From contig NZ_JACHND010000001.1 of assembly GCF_014205275.1 (NCBI RefSeq), positions 2,728,001-2,792,000 of the forward strand: a DNA stretch of 64,000 bases, in the 5' to 3' direction. Origin of the DNA: Sphaerisporangium siamense (GTDB lineage: Bacteria; Actinomycetota; Actinomycetes; Streptosporangiales; Streptosporangiaceae). Positions 41,626-50,473 of the stretch are shown piece by piece; the stretch's first letter is position 1, and each line of letters opens with the position of its first letter. A program made the translations under genes and the position numbers. A model generated the notes under the pieces. It searched no databases, had not been told where the DNA came from, and saw only the letters and a list, made by a program, of their open reading frames with translations.

Positions 41626-44600
41626 ACGCTCCACGTCCGGCCCCCGGCGCCGAAGGGGTGCGTCCCGCCCTGATCGGCCCCGCCGAGCTCGCCGACAAGC
41701 TGGGCGTCCCGCCGCCCACCCCCGAGCAGGCCGCCGTCATCGAGGCGCCGCTCGGCCCCATGGTCGTGGTGGCCGGCGCGGGGTCGGGCAAGAGCGAGAC
41801 CATGGCCGGGCGGGTGGTGTGGCTGGTCGCCAACGGCCTGGTCCGCCCCGAGCGCGTGCTCGGCCTCACCTTCACCCGCAAGGCCGCCGCCGAGCTGGCC
41901 GCCCGGGTGCGCAAGCGGCTCACCCGCCTCGCCGAGGTCGGCATGGCCCCGGCCGAGATGCTGGACGACGAGCCCACCGTCTCCACCTACCACGCCTACG
42001 CCGCCCGCCTGGTCACCGACCACGCGCTGCGCGAGGCGCTGGAGCCGACGATGCGGCTCGTCACGCCCGCCATCTCCTGGCAGATGGCCTCGCGCGTGGT
42101 CGGCCAGTACGACGGGCCCATGGACCGCGTGGACCTGGCCCCCTCCTCGGTCACGGCGGCGGTGCTGGAGCTCGCCGGCGAGATGGCCGAACACCTGCGC
42201 GCCCCCGGCGAGGTCCGCGAGATCGGCCGGTGGCTGCGGGAGCGCCTGGCCGTCGTCACCGGGCGCACCACGCTGCCCCAGCGCAGGCCGGTGCGCACCC
42301 AGGAGATCCGCGAGCAGCTCCTGCCGCTCGTCGAGGCCTACGACCGGCTCAAGCGCAGCCGCGAGGTCATCGACTACGGCGACCAGATGGCGCTGGCCGC
42401 GCGCATCGCCGACCGGCACCCCGAGGTCGGCATGGTCGAGCGCGGCCGGTTCTCGGTCGTCCTGCTCGACGAGTACCAGGACACCAGCCACGCCCAGCTC
42501 GTCCTGCTGCGCGCCCTGTTCGGCGGCGGCCACCCGGTGACCGCCGTCGGCGACCCCTGCCAGTCCATCTACGGCTGGCGCGGCGCATCCTCCGGCAACC
42601 TCAAGCGGTTCGTCCGCGACTTCCCCACCTCGGCGGGCGAGCCCGCGGACGTGCGCCGCCTCTCCGTCAGCTTCCGCAACGGCGAGAAGGTGCTGGACGT
42701 CGCGGCGCGCGTGCAGGTGCCCCTGCGCGCCGAGGCCCGCGAGGTCCCCGTGCTCACCCCCGGCGTCAACCGCGTCGGCCGCGGCCGGGTGCTGTGCGCC
42801 TTCCACGAGACCGCCGAGGACGAGGCCGCCTGGGTCGCCGACGGCGTGGCCCACCTGCTCGGCCACGAGGGCGCCCCCGACGGCCTGCCCTGGGGGGACG
42901 GCGAGCGCGACAAGCTGCGCGAGAAGGCCAAGGCGGGCGCCTGGGGCGGGGCGCAGGCCATCCAGCCGCAGGACGTCGCCATCCTCGCCCGCAAGCGCTC
43001 CCAGTTCCCCGCGCTGCGCCGCGCCCTGGAGGCCAGGGACATCCCCGTCGAGGTCGTCGGCCTCGGCGGCCTGCTCACCGTCCCCGAGGTCGCCGACGTC
43101 GTCGCCACCCTGCGCGTGCTGTACGAGCCCGCGGCGGGCGACTCGCTGGTCCGCCTGCTGGCGGGGCCGCGCTGGCGCATCGGCGTCGCCGACCTGAAGG
43201 TCCTCGGCGACCTCGCCCGCGAGCTCACCGTCTCCCAGCGCCAGGGCGCCGGCCCCGAGGACCCGCTGGAGCAGGTCGTCACGGACATGGCGGCCGAGCG
43301 CGGCTCGCTGGTCGACGCCCTGGACGAGCTGCCCGACCGTCCCGACTGGCTGGAGCCGTTCTCGCCGCTGGCCCGCGAGCGGCTGCCCCGCCTCGCGCAG
43401 GAACTGCGCGTCCTGCGCGCCCACGCCGGGCAGCCCCTGCCCGACCTCATCGCCGAGGTCGAGCGCCGCCTCGGCCTGGACGTCGAGGTCGCGTCCCGCG
43501 GCGGCGGCCCGCTCGCCGCCCGCGCCGACCTCGACGCCTTCCTCGACGCCGCCGCGCGGTTCGCCGGCGACGCCGAGGACCCGACGCTCGGCGCGTTCCT
43601 CGCCTACCTGCAGGCCGCCGAGACCGAGGAGTTCGGCCTGGAGGCCGGGCGCGTCGGCGAGACCAACAGCGTCAAGCTGATGACCGTCCACGCGTCCAAG
43701 GGCCTGGAGTGGCCGGTCGTGGTCGTGCCGGGGCTCTCCCAGGTCACCACGCAGGCGGGCGGGCTGGCCAAGGGCAGCGTGTTCCCCGCCACGCCCGCCA
43801 CCAACTCCCGCTGGACCGAGAACGCGCGCAAGCTGCCGTACCCGTTGCGCGGCGACCGCTTCGACCTTCCCGTCCTCGAAGGGCTGGAGAAGGAGGACCT
43901 GGCCGCGTTCGACCAGAGCTGCCGCGAACGCGACCTGCTGGAGGAACGCCGCCTCGCCTACGTCGCGGTCACCCGGGCGCACTACCTGCTGATCGCCTCC
44001 GGCTACCGCTGGGGCTCGGCCGCGCGGCCCCTGGAACCGTCGGACTTCCTGCTGGAGGTCCGTGAGGCGTCCGGCCACGCCGCCGCCTGGGCGTCCGACC
44101 TCGAAGAGGGCGCCGTCAACCCGCTGCTCGCCGAGCCCGCCTCGGAGGAATGGCCGGCCACGCCCGGCGGGGCGCGGTACGAGGCCATCCGCGGCGGCGC
44201 CGACATGGTCATGGACGCGATCAACGGCGACGACTGGCTCGCCCCCGCCGACCCCACGCCGATGAAGGACTGGGAACAGGACCGGGTCCGCTCCTGGGCG
44301 CGCGACACCGAGCTGCTGCTGCGCGAGCGCGACCAGGCGCGGCGGCGCGGCGGCCACCTCGTCGAGCTGCCCGCGCGGCTCACCGTCTCGTCCCTGGTCA
44401 CGCTCGCCACCGATCCCGCCGCGCTGGCCCGGCAGATCCGCCGCCCGCTGCCGCACCGGCCCGCGCCGCTGGCCCGCCGCGGCACCGCCTTCCACCGCTG
44501 GCTGGAGAACCGCTGGGACCAGCAGCGCCTCATCGACGACATGGAGCTGCCCGGCGCCGCCGACGAGCTGTCCCCGGCGGACCTCCAGCTCGCCGAGCTG

Positions 44601-44963
44601 CGGGACCGGTTCGAGCAGAGCCGGTGGGCGTCCATGGAGCCGATCGACCTGGAGATCCCGTTCGAGACGGTCATCGCCGACCGCGTGGTGCGCGGACGCA
44701 TGGACGCGGTCTTCCCCGAGGGCGACGGCTACGTGATCGTGGACTGGAAGACCGGCGAGCCGCCCCGCGGCCGGGGCGCCCGCGCCGCCACCGTCCAGCT
44801 CGCCGCCTACCGCCTCGCCTGGTCCCACCTGTCCGGCGCGCCGTTGTCCAAGGTGAGCGCCGCCTTCCACTACGTCCGCGCCAACGAGACGATCCGCCCG
44901 GCGGACCTCCTCGACGCCAACGGCCTGATGAGGCTCATCGAGTCCGTCCCCGAGGACACGTGA
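41619..44963 (+). CDS. adnA: AdnA-like UvrD helicase/RecB nuclease subunit
   Basis: About 1114 residues. Walker A VAGAGSGKSETM (about 47-58), FTRKAAAELAARV, LLDEYQDTSHAQ, CQSIYGWRGAS, TVHASKGLEWPVVVVPG and AVTRAHYLLI, then a RecB-like nuclease (GRMDAVFPEGDG, VIVDWKTGEPP near 1040). No four-Cys cluster surrounds this nuclease, unlike its partner. It corresponds to mycobacterial AdnA (Rv3201c). TTG 41619 overlaps the adnB stop by 7 nt, implying coupled translation of the heterodimer. A GTG at 41658 is a possible later start. Confidence 0.9.
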   Translation: MLDAPRPAPGAEGVRPALIGPAELADKLGVPPPTPEQAAVIEAPLGPMVVVAGAGSGKSETMAGRVVWLVANGLVRPERVLGLTFTRKAAAELAARVRKRLTRLAEVGMAPAEMLDDEPTVSTYHAYAARLVTDHALREALEPTMRLVTPAISWQMASRVVGQYDGPMDRVDLAPSSVTAAVLELAGEMAEHLRAPGEVREIGRWLRERLAVVTGRTTLPQRRPVRTQEIREQLLPLVEAYDRLKRSREVIDYGDQMALAARIADRHPEVGMVERGRFSVVLLDEYQDTSHAQLVLLRALFGGGHPVTAVGDPCQSIYGWRGASSGNLKRFVRDFPTSAGEPADVRRLSVSFRNGEKVLDVAARVQVPLRAEAREVPVLTPGVNRVGRGRVLCAFHETAEDEAAWVADGVAHLLGHEGAPDGLPWGDGERDKLREKAKAGAWGGAQAIQPQDVAILARKRSQFPALRRALEARDIPVEVVGLGGLLTVPEVADVVATLRVLYEPAAGDSLVRLLAGPRWRIGVADLKVLGDLARELTVSQRQGAGPEDPLEQVVTDMAAERGSLVDALDELPDRPDWLEPFSPLARERLPRLAQELRVLRAHAGQPLPDLIAEVERRLGLDVEVASRGGGPLAARADLDAFLDAAARFAGDAEDPTLGAFLAYLQAAETEEFGLEAGRVGETNSVKLMTVHASKGLEWPVVVVPGLSQVTTQAGGLAKGSVFPATPATNSRWTENARKLPYPLRGDRFDLPVLEGLEKEDLAAFDQSCRERDLLEERRLAYVAVTRAHYLLIASGYRWGSAARPLEPSDFLLEVREASGHAAAWASDLEEGAVNPLLAEPASEEWPATPGGARYEAIRGGADMVMDAINGDDWLAPADPTPMKDWEQDRVRSWARDTELLLRERDQARRRGGHLVELPARLTVSSLVTLATDPAALARQIRRPLPHRPAPLARRGTAFHRWLENRWDQQRLIDDMELPGAADELSPADLQLAELRDRFEQSRWASMEPIDLEIPFETVIADRVVRGRMDAVFPEGDGYVIVDWKTGEPPRGRGARAATVQLAAYRLAWSHLSGAPLSKVSAAFHYVRANETIRPADLLDANGLMRLIESVPEDT

Positions 44964-44978
44964 GCCGCGGCCGGCCCG

Positions 44979-46202
44979 CTACGCGCAGGTCTTGGTCTCC
45001 GGGGCGCAGAACTTGACCTCGGGGTACTCCGAGGACGGCGCGTCCAGCAGGGGCTGGGGGACGCCGCGCAGGTGCCGGTCCAGGAAGGCGCGGACGTACC
45101 TGCGGGTGATCTCCATCGAGCGCGACCCCTTCAGCTCGTAGCCGAGGTCGACGCCGAGCTGCTCGGCCACGATGAGCGGGATGTCCGTGAAGCTCTGGTG
45201 ACCGGCGCCCGCGACGACGAGCCAGCGCTTCCAGCCGTGCAGCAGTGCCCAGTCACGGTCCCACCGGGTGTCCTGTCCCGGACTGTGGTGCTGCTGGGCG
45301 CCGAGGAACAGGAACGGTCGCGTCAGCCCGTTCTCCGGCAGGGTCGCGTACGTCGTGCCGTCCATGTCGATCGCGGCCCGCACCCGGGGCTCCTTGGCGA
45401 GGGCCCCGAGGGCGCCGGCACCCCCGATGGACTGGCCGACCATCGCGATGCGGGACCGGTCGATCAGCGACGCGCCCTTCCACTTCGGATGGCGTCCGGT
45501 GAGCTCGTCGAGCACGAAGGACACGTCGGCGGCCCGGACCTCGACAGTCTTCGGGCCGAAGTCCTCGCGGTCGTCGAACTCGCACGCGGCGCAGGTGGCG
45601 ATCCGCCCGTCGGGGAACGTCGTGGCGTAGTTCTCGTAGGTGTGGTCGATCGCGGCGACGACGTAGCCGTGACTGGCCAGGTCCTCGGCCAGGCCGCTGA
45701 GCGTGGCGCGGGGCTTGGTGAACCCGGGCGAGAGCACCACGAGGGGCAGGCCGTGCCCGCGTCCGGCCGGTTTCACGTCGGTGAAGGAGTTGGTACGCGT
45801 CGTGCTGAGCACGTCGAACGGCAGGGTGGTGATCCGTCCCCCCTTGAGGTGGAGCTCCGACTCTTTCGCGGTCAGGTAGGACGCCCGCTGCCGGCCCTTC
45901 CTCGCCGCCGGGTACCACAGGGTGACCATCAGTTCCCTGGCCTTCTCCGTGGGCACCCACGGGTCGGGGCGCGAGGTGTCCTTCAGGTACAGCGTGGTGG
46001 AGCCGACCGGACGGGGGCCGGTCGGGTCGGGCAGGTACGGCGTCGTGACCGGCGCGACCGTGGCGCGCGCGGTCGCCGGTAAGGGGGCGGCCGCCGCCGG
46101 GGCGAGGGGCAGAGGAGAGACCGCGGCCGTGAGGGCGAGCAGCCCGGCCATGGCGACCCGGCCGCCGCGCGGCACCGGACGCGTCGTGAGGGCATGAGTC
46201 AT
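44979..46202 (-). CDS. Secreted PAF-acetylhydrolase-like lipase
   Basis: 407 residues. Signal peptide (AMAGLLALTAAVSPLPLAPA, cleavage near residue 40). Alpha/beta hydrolase of the platelet-activating-factor acetylhydrolase isoform II / dienelactone hydrolase-like group: MVTLWYPAARKG, LVVLSPGF, nucleophile GQSIGGAGAL (about 250), IDMDGT, and a catalytic His in VVAGAGHQSFTD. Four cysteines (CAAC and C-terminal CAPETKTC) suggest disulfides outside the cell. It probably acts on short-chain phospholipid or ester substrates. It converges on adnA with only 15 bp between and no visible terminator. Confidence 0.85.
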   Translation of the reverse strand: MTHALTTRPVPRGGRVAMAGLLALTAAVSPLPLAPAAAAPLPATARATVAPVTTPYLPDPTGPRPVGSTTLYLKDTSRPDPWVPTEKARELMVTLWYPAARKGRQRASYLTAKESELHLKGGRITTLPFDVLSTTRTNSFTDVKPAGRGHGLPLVVLSPGFTKPRATLSGLAEDLASHGYVVAAIDHTYENYATTFPDGRIATCAACEFDDREDFGPKTVEVRAADVSFVLDELTGRHPKWKGASLIDRSRIAMVGQSIGGAGALGALAKEPRVRAAIDMDGTTYATLPENGLTRPFLFLGAQQHHSPGQDTRWDRDWALLHGWKRWLVVAGAGHQSFTDIPLIVAEQLGVDLGYELKGSRSMEITRRYVRAFLDRHLRGVPQPLLDAPSSEYPEVKFCAPETKTCA

Positions 46203-46244
46203 GGAAACTCCGTCCTTTCGGATATGTCGGATAATTCGGGGAGG

Positions 46245-47258
46245 TCAGGAGACGTGCCGGCGGATCCGCCGGAAGCAGACGCCCGCCAGGCCGAGGGCGA
46301 GGACGGCGTAGATCCCGAACTCGATCCATTGGAACGGCCAGAAGCGGCTGATGGGGTGGTAGGTCAGTTCCAGGCGGTACCCGAGGCGGGTCATCTCGGC
46401 GAAGCACCTGCCCAGTCCGGCGGGGGACGGCGCGCAGGGGCCCGAGGACGCGGCCAGAGGGATCGAATCGACGTGGCGGCCGGACCCGTCGAGGGTCCGG
46501 TTGGACAACACCCACGCGCCCGCCTCGGGTGACTTCCCTTCCACGTCGATGGGACCGTCGCGACGGCCCCGGAACTCGCCGACAGTGGACTCGCTGATCT
46601 GGACGACCTTGCGGACGGGCGTGAGCAGGTGCGGCCGGACCAGCGTGGGCATGACGAGCTGCACGACGGTGAAGAGGGCCAGGGTGAGGGCCATGGCGGC
46701 GACCGTGCGCCGCACGAACATCCCGGCGGTCACGCCCAGCGTGAAGGCGAAGACGGCGTACCCGATCGGGGCGACGCCGCGCTCGCCGAACAGCAGCGGC
46801 GTCATCCGCGTGACGTCCTCGCCGAGGCCGTCGAGAGGGCCGGCCCACCAGGTCGCGGCGAGGCCGGTCACTCCCGCGGTGACCATGGCGGCCAGGCCGA
46901 CGAAGGCGAGCTTGACCGCCAGCCACCGGGTGCGGGTGACGCTCTGGTTCCACACCAGGCGGTGCGTGCCGGCCTCGATCTCCCGGGTGATCAGCGGCGC
47001 TCCCCAGAAGAGCCCGATCAGGGCGGGGACGACCAGCACGACCGCGTTGACGGTGAGGAAGATGCCTTCGTGATCGCCGGCGAAGGCGCGCAGGAAGGCC
47101 GCGCAGCCGCCGGGATCCGGCCCGCAGGTGGCGAGCCCCGAGGTGTACGCGCCGGCGATGCCGGGACCGGTGAGGCCGAGCACGGCGGCGAGCACGGCCA
47201 GGGCGGCGCCCGCCATCATGGCCGCGGCGCGGAACTGACGCCAGGTCAACCAGATCAT
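46245..47258 (-). CDS. ABC transporter permease
   Basis: 337 residues with about six membrane helices (MMAGAALAVLAAVLGLTGPG, ITREIEAGTHRLVWNQSV between helices, CFRRIRRHV end). The sequence TREIEAGTHRLVWNQSVTRT is typical of permeases paired with YtrA-type GntR regulators and a single ATPase in actinobacteria. A large external loop of about 70 residues separates the last helices. The substrate is unknown; in related systems it is often a cell-envelope antibiotic. ATG 47258 overlaps the ATPase stop by 4 nt. Confidence 0.85.
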   Translation of the reverse strand: MIWLTWRQFRAAAMMAGAALAVLAAVLGLTGPGIAGAYTSGLATCGPDPGGCAAFLRAFAGDHEGIFLTVNAVVLVVPALIGLFWGAPLITREIEAGTHRLVWNQSVTRTRWLAVKLAFVGLAAMVTAGVTGLAATWWAGPLDGLGEDVTRMTPLLFGERGVAPIGYAVFAFTLGVTAGMFVRRTVAAMALTLALFTVVQLVMPTLVRPHLLTPVRKVVQISESTVGEFRGRRDGPIDVEGKSPEAGAWVLSNRTLDGSGRHVDSIPLAASSGPCAPSPAGLGRCFAEMTRLGYRLELTYHPISRFWPFQWIEFGIYAVLALGLAGVCFRRIRRHVS

Positions 47259-48148
47259 CGCTGGACCTCCAGGGCCGGGCGTGCGGACCTGTCATGGGCC
47301 CGCGTGCTCATGTAGGCGAGGACGAGGTCCTCAAGGCCGACCTGACTGACGGTCCAGGAGGGGTCGTGGATCGGGGCGTCGGTGCGGATGGTCAGTGTGG
47401 TCTGCCGGTCGGTGTGGCTGGCCGCGACGACGTGCTGGCCGGCCGGAAGCCGGTCGGGGTCGCGGCGGGCGCCGGTGAGCCGGTGGTGGGTGGACAGCAG
47501 CTCCTCGACCTCGCCGGCCACCCGCACGCGGGAGTCGACGAGCACGATCAGGTAGTCGCAGGCCCGTTCCAGGTCGCTGATCAGGTGTGAGGAGAACAGC
47601 ACGCTCAGCTCGTGCTCGGCGGCGGCCTCCATCAGCCCTTGCATGAACTCGCGGCGCGCCAGCGGGTCCAGCGCGGCGACGGGCTCGTCCAGGATCAGCA
47701 GGTCGGGGCGTTTGGCGATGCCGAGGGTGAGGGCGAGCTGGGCGCGCTGCCCGCCCGACATCTTCCCGGCCCGGCGGTCGGGGTCGAGGCCGAGCCGGGC
47801 GAGACGGTCGCGCGCCAGCGCGTCGTCCCAGCGAGGGTTGAGCCGCGCGCCGAGCCGCAGGTGCTCGGCGACGGTCAGCCCGGCGTAGGTCGGGGTGTCC
47901 TGGGCGACGAACCCGACCTTGGCGAGCTGCGCGGGGCCGTCTCCGGGGACGCCGCCGAGCACGCTGATGGCGCCCGCCGTGGGGGACAGGAGGCCGGCGG
48001 CCAGGTGGAGCAGGGTGGTCTTGCCCGCCCCGTTGGGGCCGACGAGGCCCACCACGTGCCCGGCCGGGATGTCGAGGTCGCAGTCCGACAGTGCCCAGCG
48101 GCGCCCGTACTTCTTGCCCAGTCCCTCGGTGTGTAAGACGCTGGTCAC
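47255..48148 (-). CDS. ABC transporter ATP-binding protein
   Basis: 297 residues. Walker A GPNGAGKTTL, Q-loop FVAQDTP, signature MSGGQRAQLAL, Walker B LLILDEPVAALDP and switch His in SSHLISDLERA. The C-terminal ~80 residues are an accessory domain. It energises the adjacent permease. ATGA-type 4-nt overlaps with both the GntR gene upstream (48145-48148) and the permease downstream make a three-gene coupled operon. ATG start. Confidence 0.92.
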   Translation of the reverse strand: MTSVLHTEGLGKKYGRRWALSDCDLDIPAGHVVGLVGPNGAGKTTLLHLAAGLLSPTAGAISVLGGVPGDGPAQLAKVGFVAQDTPTYAGLTVAEHLRLGARLNPRWDDALARDRLARLGLDPDRRAGKMSGGQRAQLALTLGIAKRPDLLILDEPVAALDPLARREFMQGLMEAAAEHELSVLFSSHLISDLERACDYLIVLVDSRVRVAGEVEELLSTHHRLTGARRDPDRLPAGQHVVAASHTDRQTTLTIRTDAPIHDPSWTVSQVGLEDLVLAYMSTRAHDRSARPALEVQR

Positions 48149-48549
48149 GCTATGTCCTCCTGGGCGGCGGTGCGAAAGGTGGACGTGAACAGGGCCTCGA
48201 TGCTCTCGTCGTCCAGACCGGCCCGGCGCGCCTTGGCGAGCCAGCGCCGCAGCTCCAGGCGCAGGGGGCCGTGCGCGGCCAGCGAGGCGTCGGTGAGCGT
48301 CGCGGTCACGAACGTGCCGACGCCCGGCCGCGCGGCCACCAGGCCCTCGTGCTCCAGCTCGCGGTAGGCCTTGAGCACCGTGTTCGGGTTGATCGCGAGC
48401 TGGGCCACGACCTCTTTCACCGTCGGCAGCCGGTCGCCCTCGCGGAGCAGACCGAGCCGCAGCGCCTGCCGGACCTGACGGGCGAGCTGTTGGTACGGCG
48501 ACAGCCCCGACCGGTCGTCCAGATGGAACTCGATCACGACTTTCTCCAT
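48145..48549 (-). CDS. GntR-family (YtrA-type) transcriptional regulator
   Basis: 134 residues, the short YtrA form: winged helix (SPYQQLARQVRQALRLGLLR, LPTVKEVVAQLAINPNTVLK, GLVAARPGVGTFV) plus a short dimerisation tail. Such regulators repress their own ABC operon until a drug or envelope signal arrives. The ATG at 48549 has no ribosome site; the sequence before it is CTAGATAT. Leaderless transcription, common in actinobacteria, is therefore likely. The AT-rich promoter region just upstream contains nested inverted repeats. Confidence 0.88.
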   Translation of the reverse strand: MEKVVIEFHLDDRSGLSPYQQLARQVRQALRLGLLREGDRLPTVKEVVAQLAINPNTVLKAYRELEHEGLVAARPGVGTFVTATLTDASLAAHGPLRLELRRWLAKARRAGLDDESIEALFTSTFRTAAQEDIA

Positions 48550-48589
48550 ATATCTAGGATGCTAGTACAATAGCCCTATAGATAGATGG
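48546..48589. promoter_or_regulatory. Operator/promoter of the GntR-ABC operon
   Basis: A 44-bp AT-rich island in a high-GC background. CCATATATCTAGG (48546-48558) and CCTATAGATAGATGG (48575-48589) form an imperfect inverted repeat. Between them, GCTA-N6-TAGC (48561-48574) is a perfect dyad. It begins at the GntR start codon and runs upstream, the expected position for autorepression. Confidence 0.5.
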
Positions 48590-48675
48590 AGCGTCAATGA
48601 CTCGCGAAGATCCCCGCGGCGGCCCCCGGAGCCGGACGGGACACTGGCGAAGGCGGACACGCGGAAACGCGGAAA

Positions 48676-48712
48676 CGGCGAAGCGCCCGCGGTCGTCGCG
48701 GGCGCTTCGCCG
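48676..48712 (-). terminator. Terminator of the aldehyde dehydrogenase gene
   Basis: CGGCGAAGCGCCCGCG (48676-48691) pairs perfectly with CGCGGGCGCTTCGCCG (48697-48712): a 16-bp stem with a 5-nt loop, 35 bp after the stop and followed on the minus strand by TTTCC. Confidence 0.8.
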
Positions 48713-48747
48713 TCGTTCAGAAGTGCCGGGGAGTGTTCGGGAGAGGG

Positions 48748-50250
48748 TCAGGAACGGGCGAGGTTGATGAAGACGCCCTTGACCTCGGTGTACACGTCGA
48801 GCGCGTAGGCGCCCATCTCGCGGCCGAAGCCGCTGCTCTTGAAGCCGCCCCACGGCGCCGCGGGGTCGGGGGTGTGCAGCATGTTGACGAACACGGCCCC
48901 GGCCTGGACGTCGGCGGCGAGCCGGTGGGCGGTCGTCAGGTCGTCGGTCCAGATGGACGCGGCCAGGCCGTACTCGCTGTCGTTCGCGCGCCCGGCGAGC
49001 TCCTCGGGGTCGTCGTAGGTGAGCACCGACATCACCGGGCCGAAGATCTCCTCGCGGGCGATGCTCATCTCGTCGGTGACGCCGGCGAACACGGTCGGCC
49101 GGTAGAAGTACCCGTTCGCGAGGGGGCCCTCCTCGCGCGCGCCGCCGGTCAGCAGGTCCGCGCCCGCGGCCACGCCTTCGCGCACGTAGCGGTCGACCCG
49201 CTCCAGGTGCTCCGCGCTGACCAGAGGCCCGGTCTCGGTGTCCGGCGCGATGCCCGGCCCCAGCACGACCTTGCCGGCCAGCGCGGCGGCCTTCTCCGTG
49301 AACTCGTCGGCGCGGCGGGCGTCGACGTAGAAGCGGGAGTAGGCGGCGCAGACCTGGCCGCTGTTGAACATCGCGCCCTGGACGCATCCGGCCACGGCGC
49401 GGTCGATGTCGGCGTCGGCGGCCACGATCACCGGGGTCTTGCCGCCGAGTTCGAGCGTGACGCGGGCCAGGTGGTCCGCGGAGGCGCGCAGGATGCTGCG
49501 CCCGACCTCGGTGGAGCCGGTGAACGACACCTTGTCCACGCCGGGGTGGGAGACCAGCGCCGCGCCGACGTCGGGGCCGCCGGTGAGCAGGTTGACCACG
49601 CCGGAGGGGACGCCGGCCTCCTCGCACAGCTCCATCAGCTTCAGCGCGGTGAGCGGCGTCTGCTCGGCCGGCTTGATCACGACCGTGTTGCCGCAGGCCA
49701 GCGCGGGCGCGAGCTTCCAGCTCAGGATCATCAGCGGGAAGTTCCACGGCGTGATCAGCGCGCACACGCCGACCGGCTCGCGCCGCGTGTAGTGCATGAC
49801 GTCCGGCAGCGACACCGGGATCGTCGCGCCCTCGATCTTGGTGGTCCAGCCGGCGAAGTAGCGGAAGTGCTCGGCCGTCCCCGTGACCGAGATGTGCCGG
49901 GCGACGCCGAACGGCTGGCCCTGGTCGTGGGTCTCCAGGTGGGCGAGCTCGTCGGCGTTGGCCTCGATCAGGTCGGCGAGCCGCCACAGCAGGCGTCCGC
50001 GCGCCGACGGGGACATGCCCGACCACGCGGGGTCGTGCAGCGCCTGCCGGGCCGCGGCGATCGCGTCGTCGACGTCGGCCTTGCCCGCGGCGGCGACCAG
50101 GCCGATCTCCTCGCCGGTGGCGGGGTCCACGGTGGCGAACTCCCGGCCGTCCGACGCCGGGCGCCATGCCCCGCCGACGAAGAGCCGGCCTGGCCTGCGC
50201 AGCCGCGGGGTGCGTGCCGTGTCGTCCGGGATGTCGAGCATCATCGTCAT
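48748..50250 (-). CDS. Aldehyde dehydrogenase
   Basis: 500 residues, typical NAD(P)-dependent ALDH. Cofactor region PWNFPLMILSWKLAPALACG, FTGSTEVGR, general-base Glu in LELGGKTP and catalytic Cys in NSGQVCAAYSR. The C-terminal EEIFGPVMSV and PWGGFKSSGFGRE motifs are present. Length and sequence style recall phenylacetaldehyde/betaine-type dehydrogenases such as FeaB. ATG 50250 starts the conserved part; the longer in-frame extension is not ALDH-like. It diverges from an AraC regulator and an SDR-MoaF-GMC set, suggesting it completes an alcohol or amine to aldehyde to acid route. Confidence 0.93.
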   Translation of the reverse strand: MTMMLDIPDDTARTPRLRRPGRLFVGGAWRPASDGREFATVDPATGEEIGLVAAAGKADVDDAIAAARQALHDPAWSGMSPSARGRLLWRLADLIEANADELAHLETHDQGQPFGVARHISVTGTAEHFRYFAGWTTKIEGATIPVSLPDVMHYTRREPVGVCALITPWNFPLMILSWKLAPALACGNTVVIKPAEQTPLTALKLMELCEEAGVPSGVVNLLTGGPDVGAALVSHPGVDKVSFTGSTEVGRSILRASADHLARVTLELGGKTPVIVAADADIDRAVAGCVQGAMFNSGQVCAAYSRFYVDARRADEFTEKAAALAGKVVLGPGIAPDTETGPLVSAEHLERVDRYVREGVAAGADLLTGGAREEGPLANGYFYRPTVFAGVTDEMSIAREEIFGPVMSVLTYDDPEELAGRANDSEYGLAASIWTDDLTTAHRLAADVQAGAVFVNMLHTPDPAAPWGGFKSSGFGREMGAYALDVYTEVKGVFINLARS

Positions 50251-50340
50251 GTGAAGAGGCCTGTTCTCGGGTGTGGGAGGTCGGTCCCAGCGTGGATCGG
50301 GCGTGGCGCGTGTCGCTAGTCCGGCAGCGCACTTTGCTTG

Positions 50341-50415
50341 CCTGAATGTGCTCAGGTCACGGCTGCGCATCAAGGGCTGTCCCAGCGCAGTCGCCTATGA
50401 TTTCATATATGAATC
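50341..50415. promoter_or_regulatory. Divergent ALDH/AraC control region with two dyads
   Basis: CCTGA-N6-TCAGG (50341-50356) is a perfect dyad. TTCATATATGAA (50402-50413) is a perfect 12-bp palindrome inside a near-palindromic 17-bp element (50399-50415), and it overlaps a good -10 like TATGAT (50396-50401) for the AraC gene. These are plausible binding sites for the AraC regulator. Confidence 0.45.
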
Positions 50416-50473
50416 GAAGGGTACGGCAGGTCGGCCGTGCCGGAGAGCACCGTTCGGTACGGAGGTGCGGGCC

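Noticed and set aside
38194-41634. 1146-codon minus-strand frame across adnB
   Set aside because: Shadow of the helicase gene; Gly/Ala/Arg/Val composition without motifs.
41622-44870. 1082-codon minus-strand frame across adnA
   Set aside because: Same reason; the plus strand has complete UvrD and nuclease motifs.
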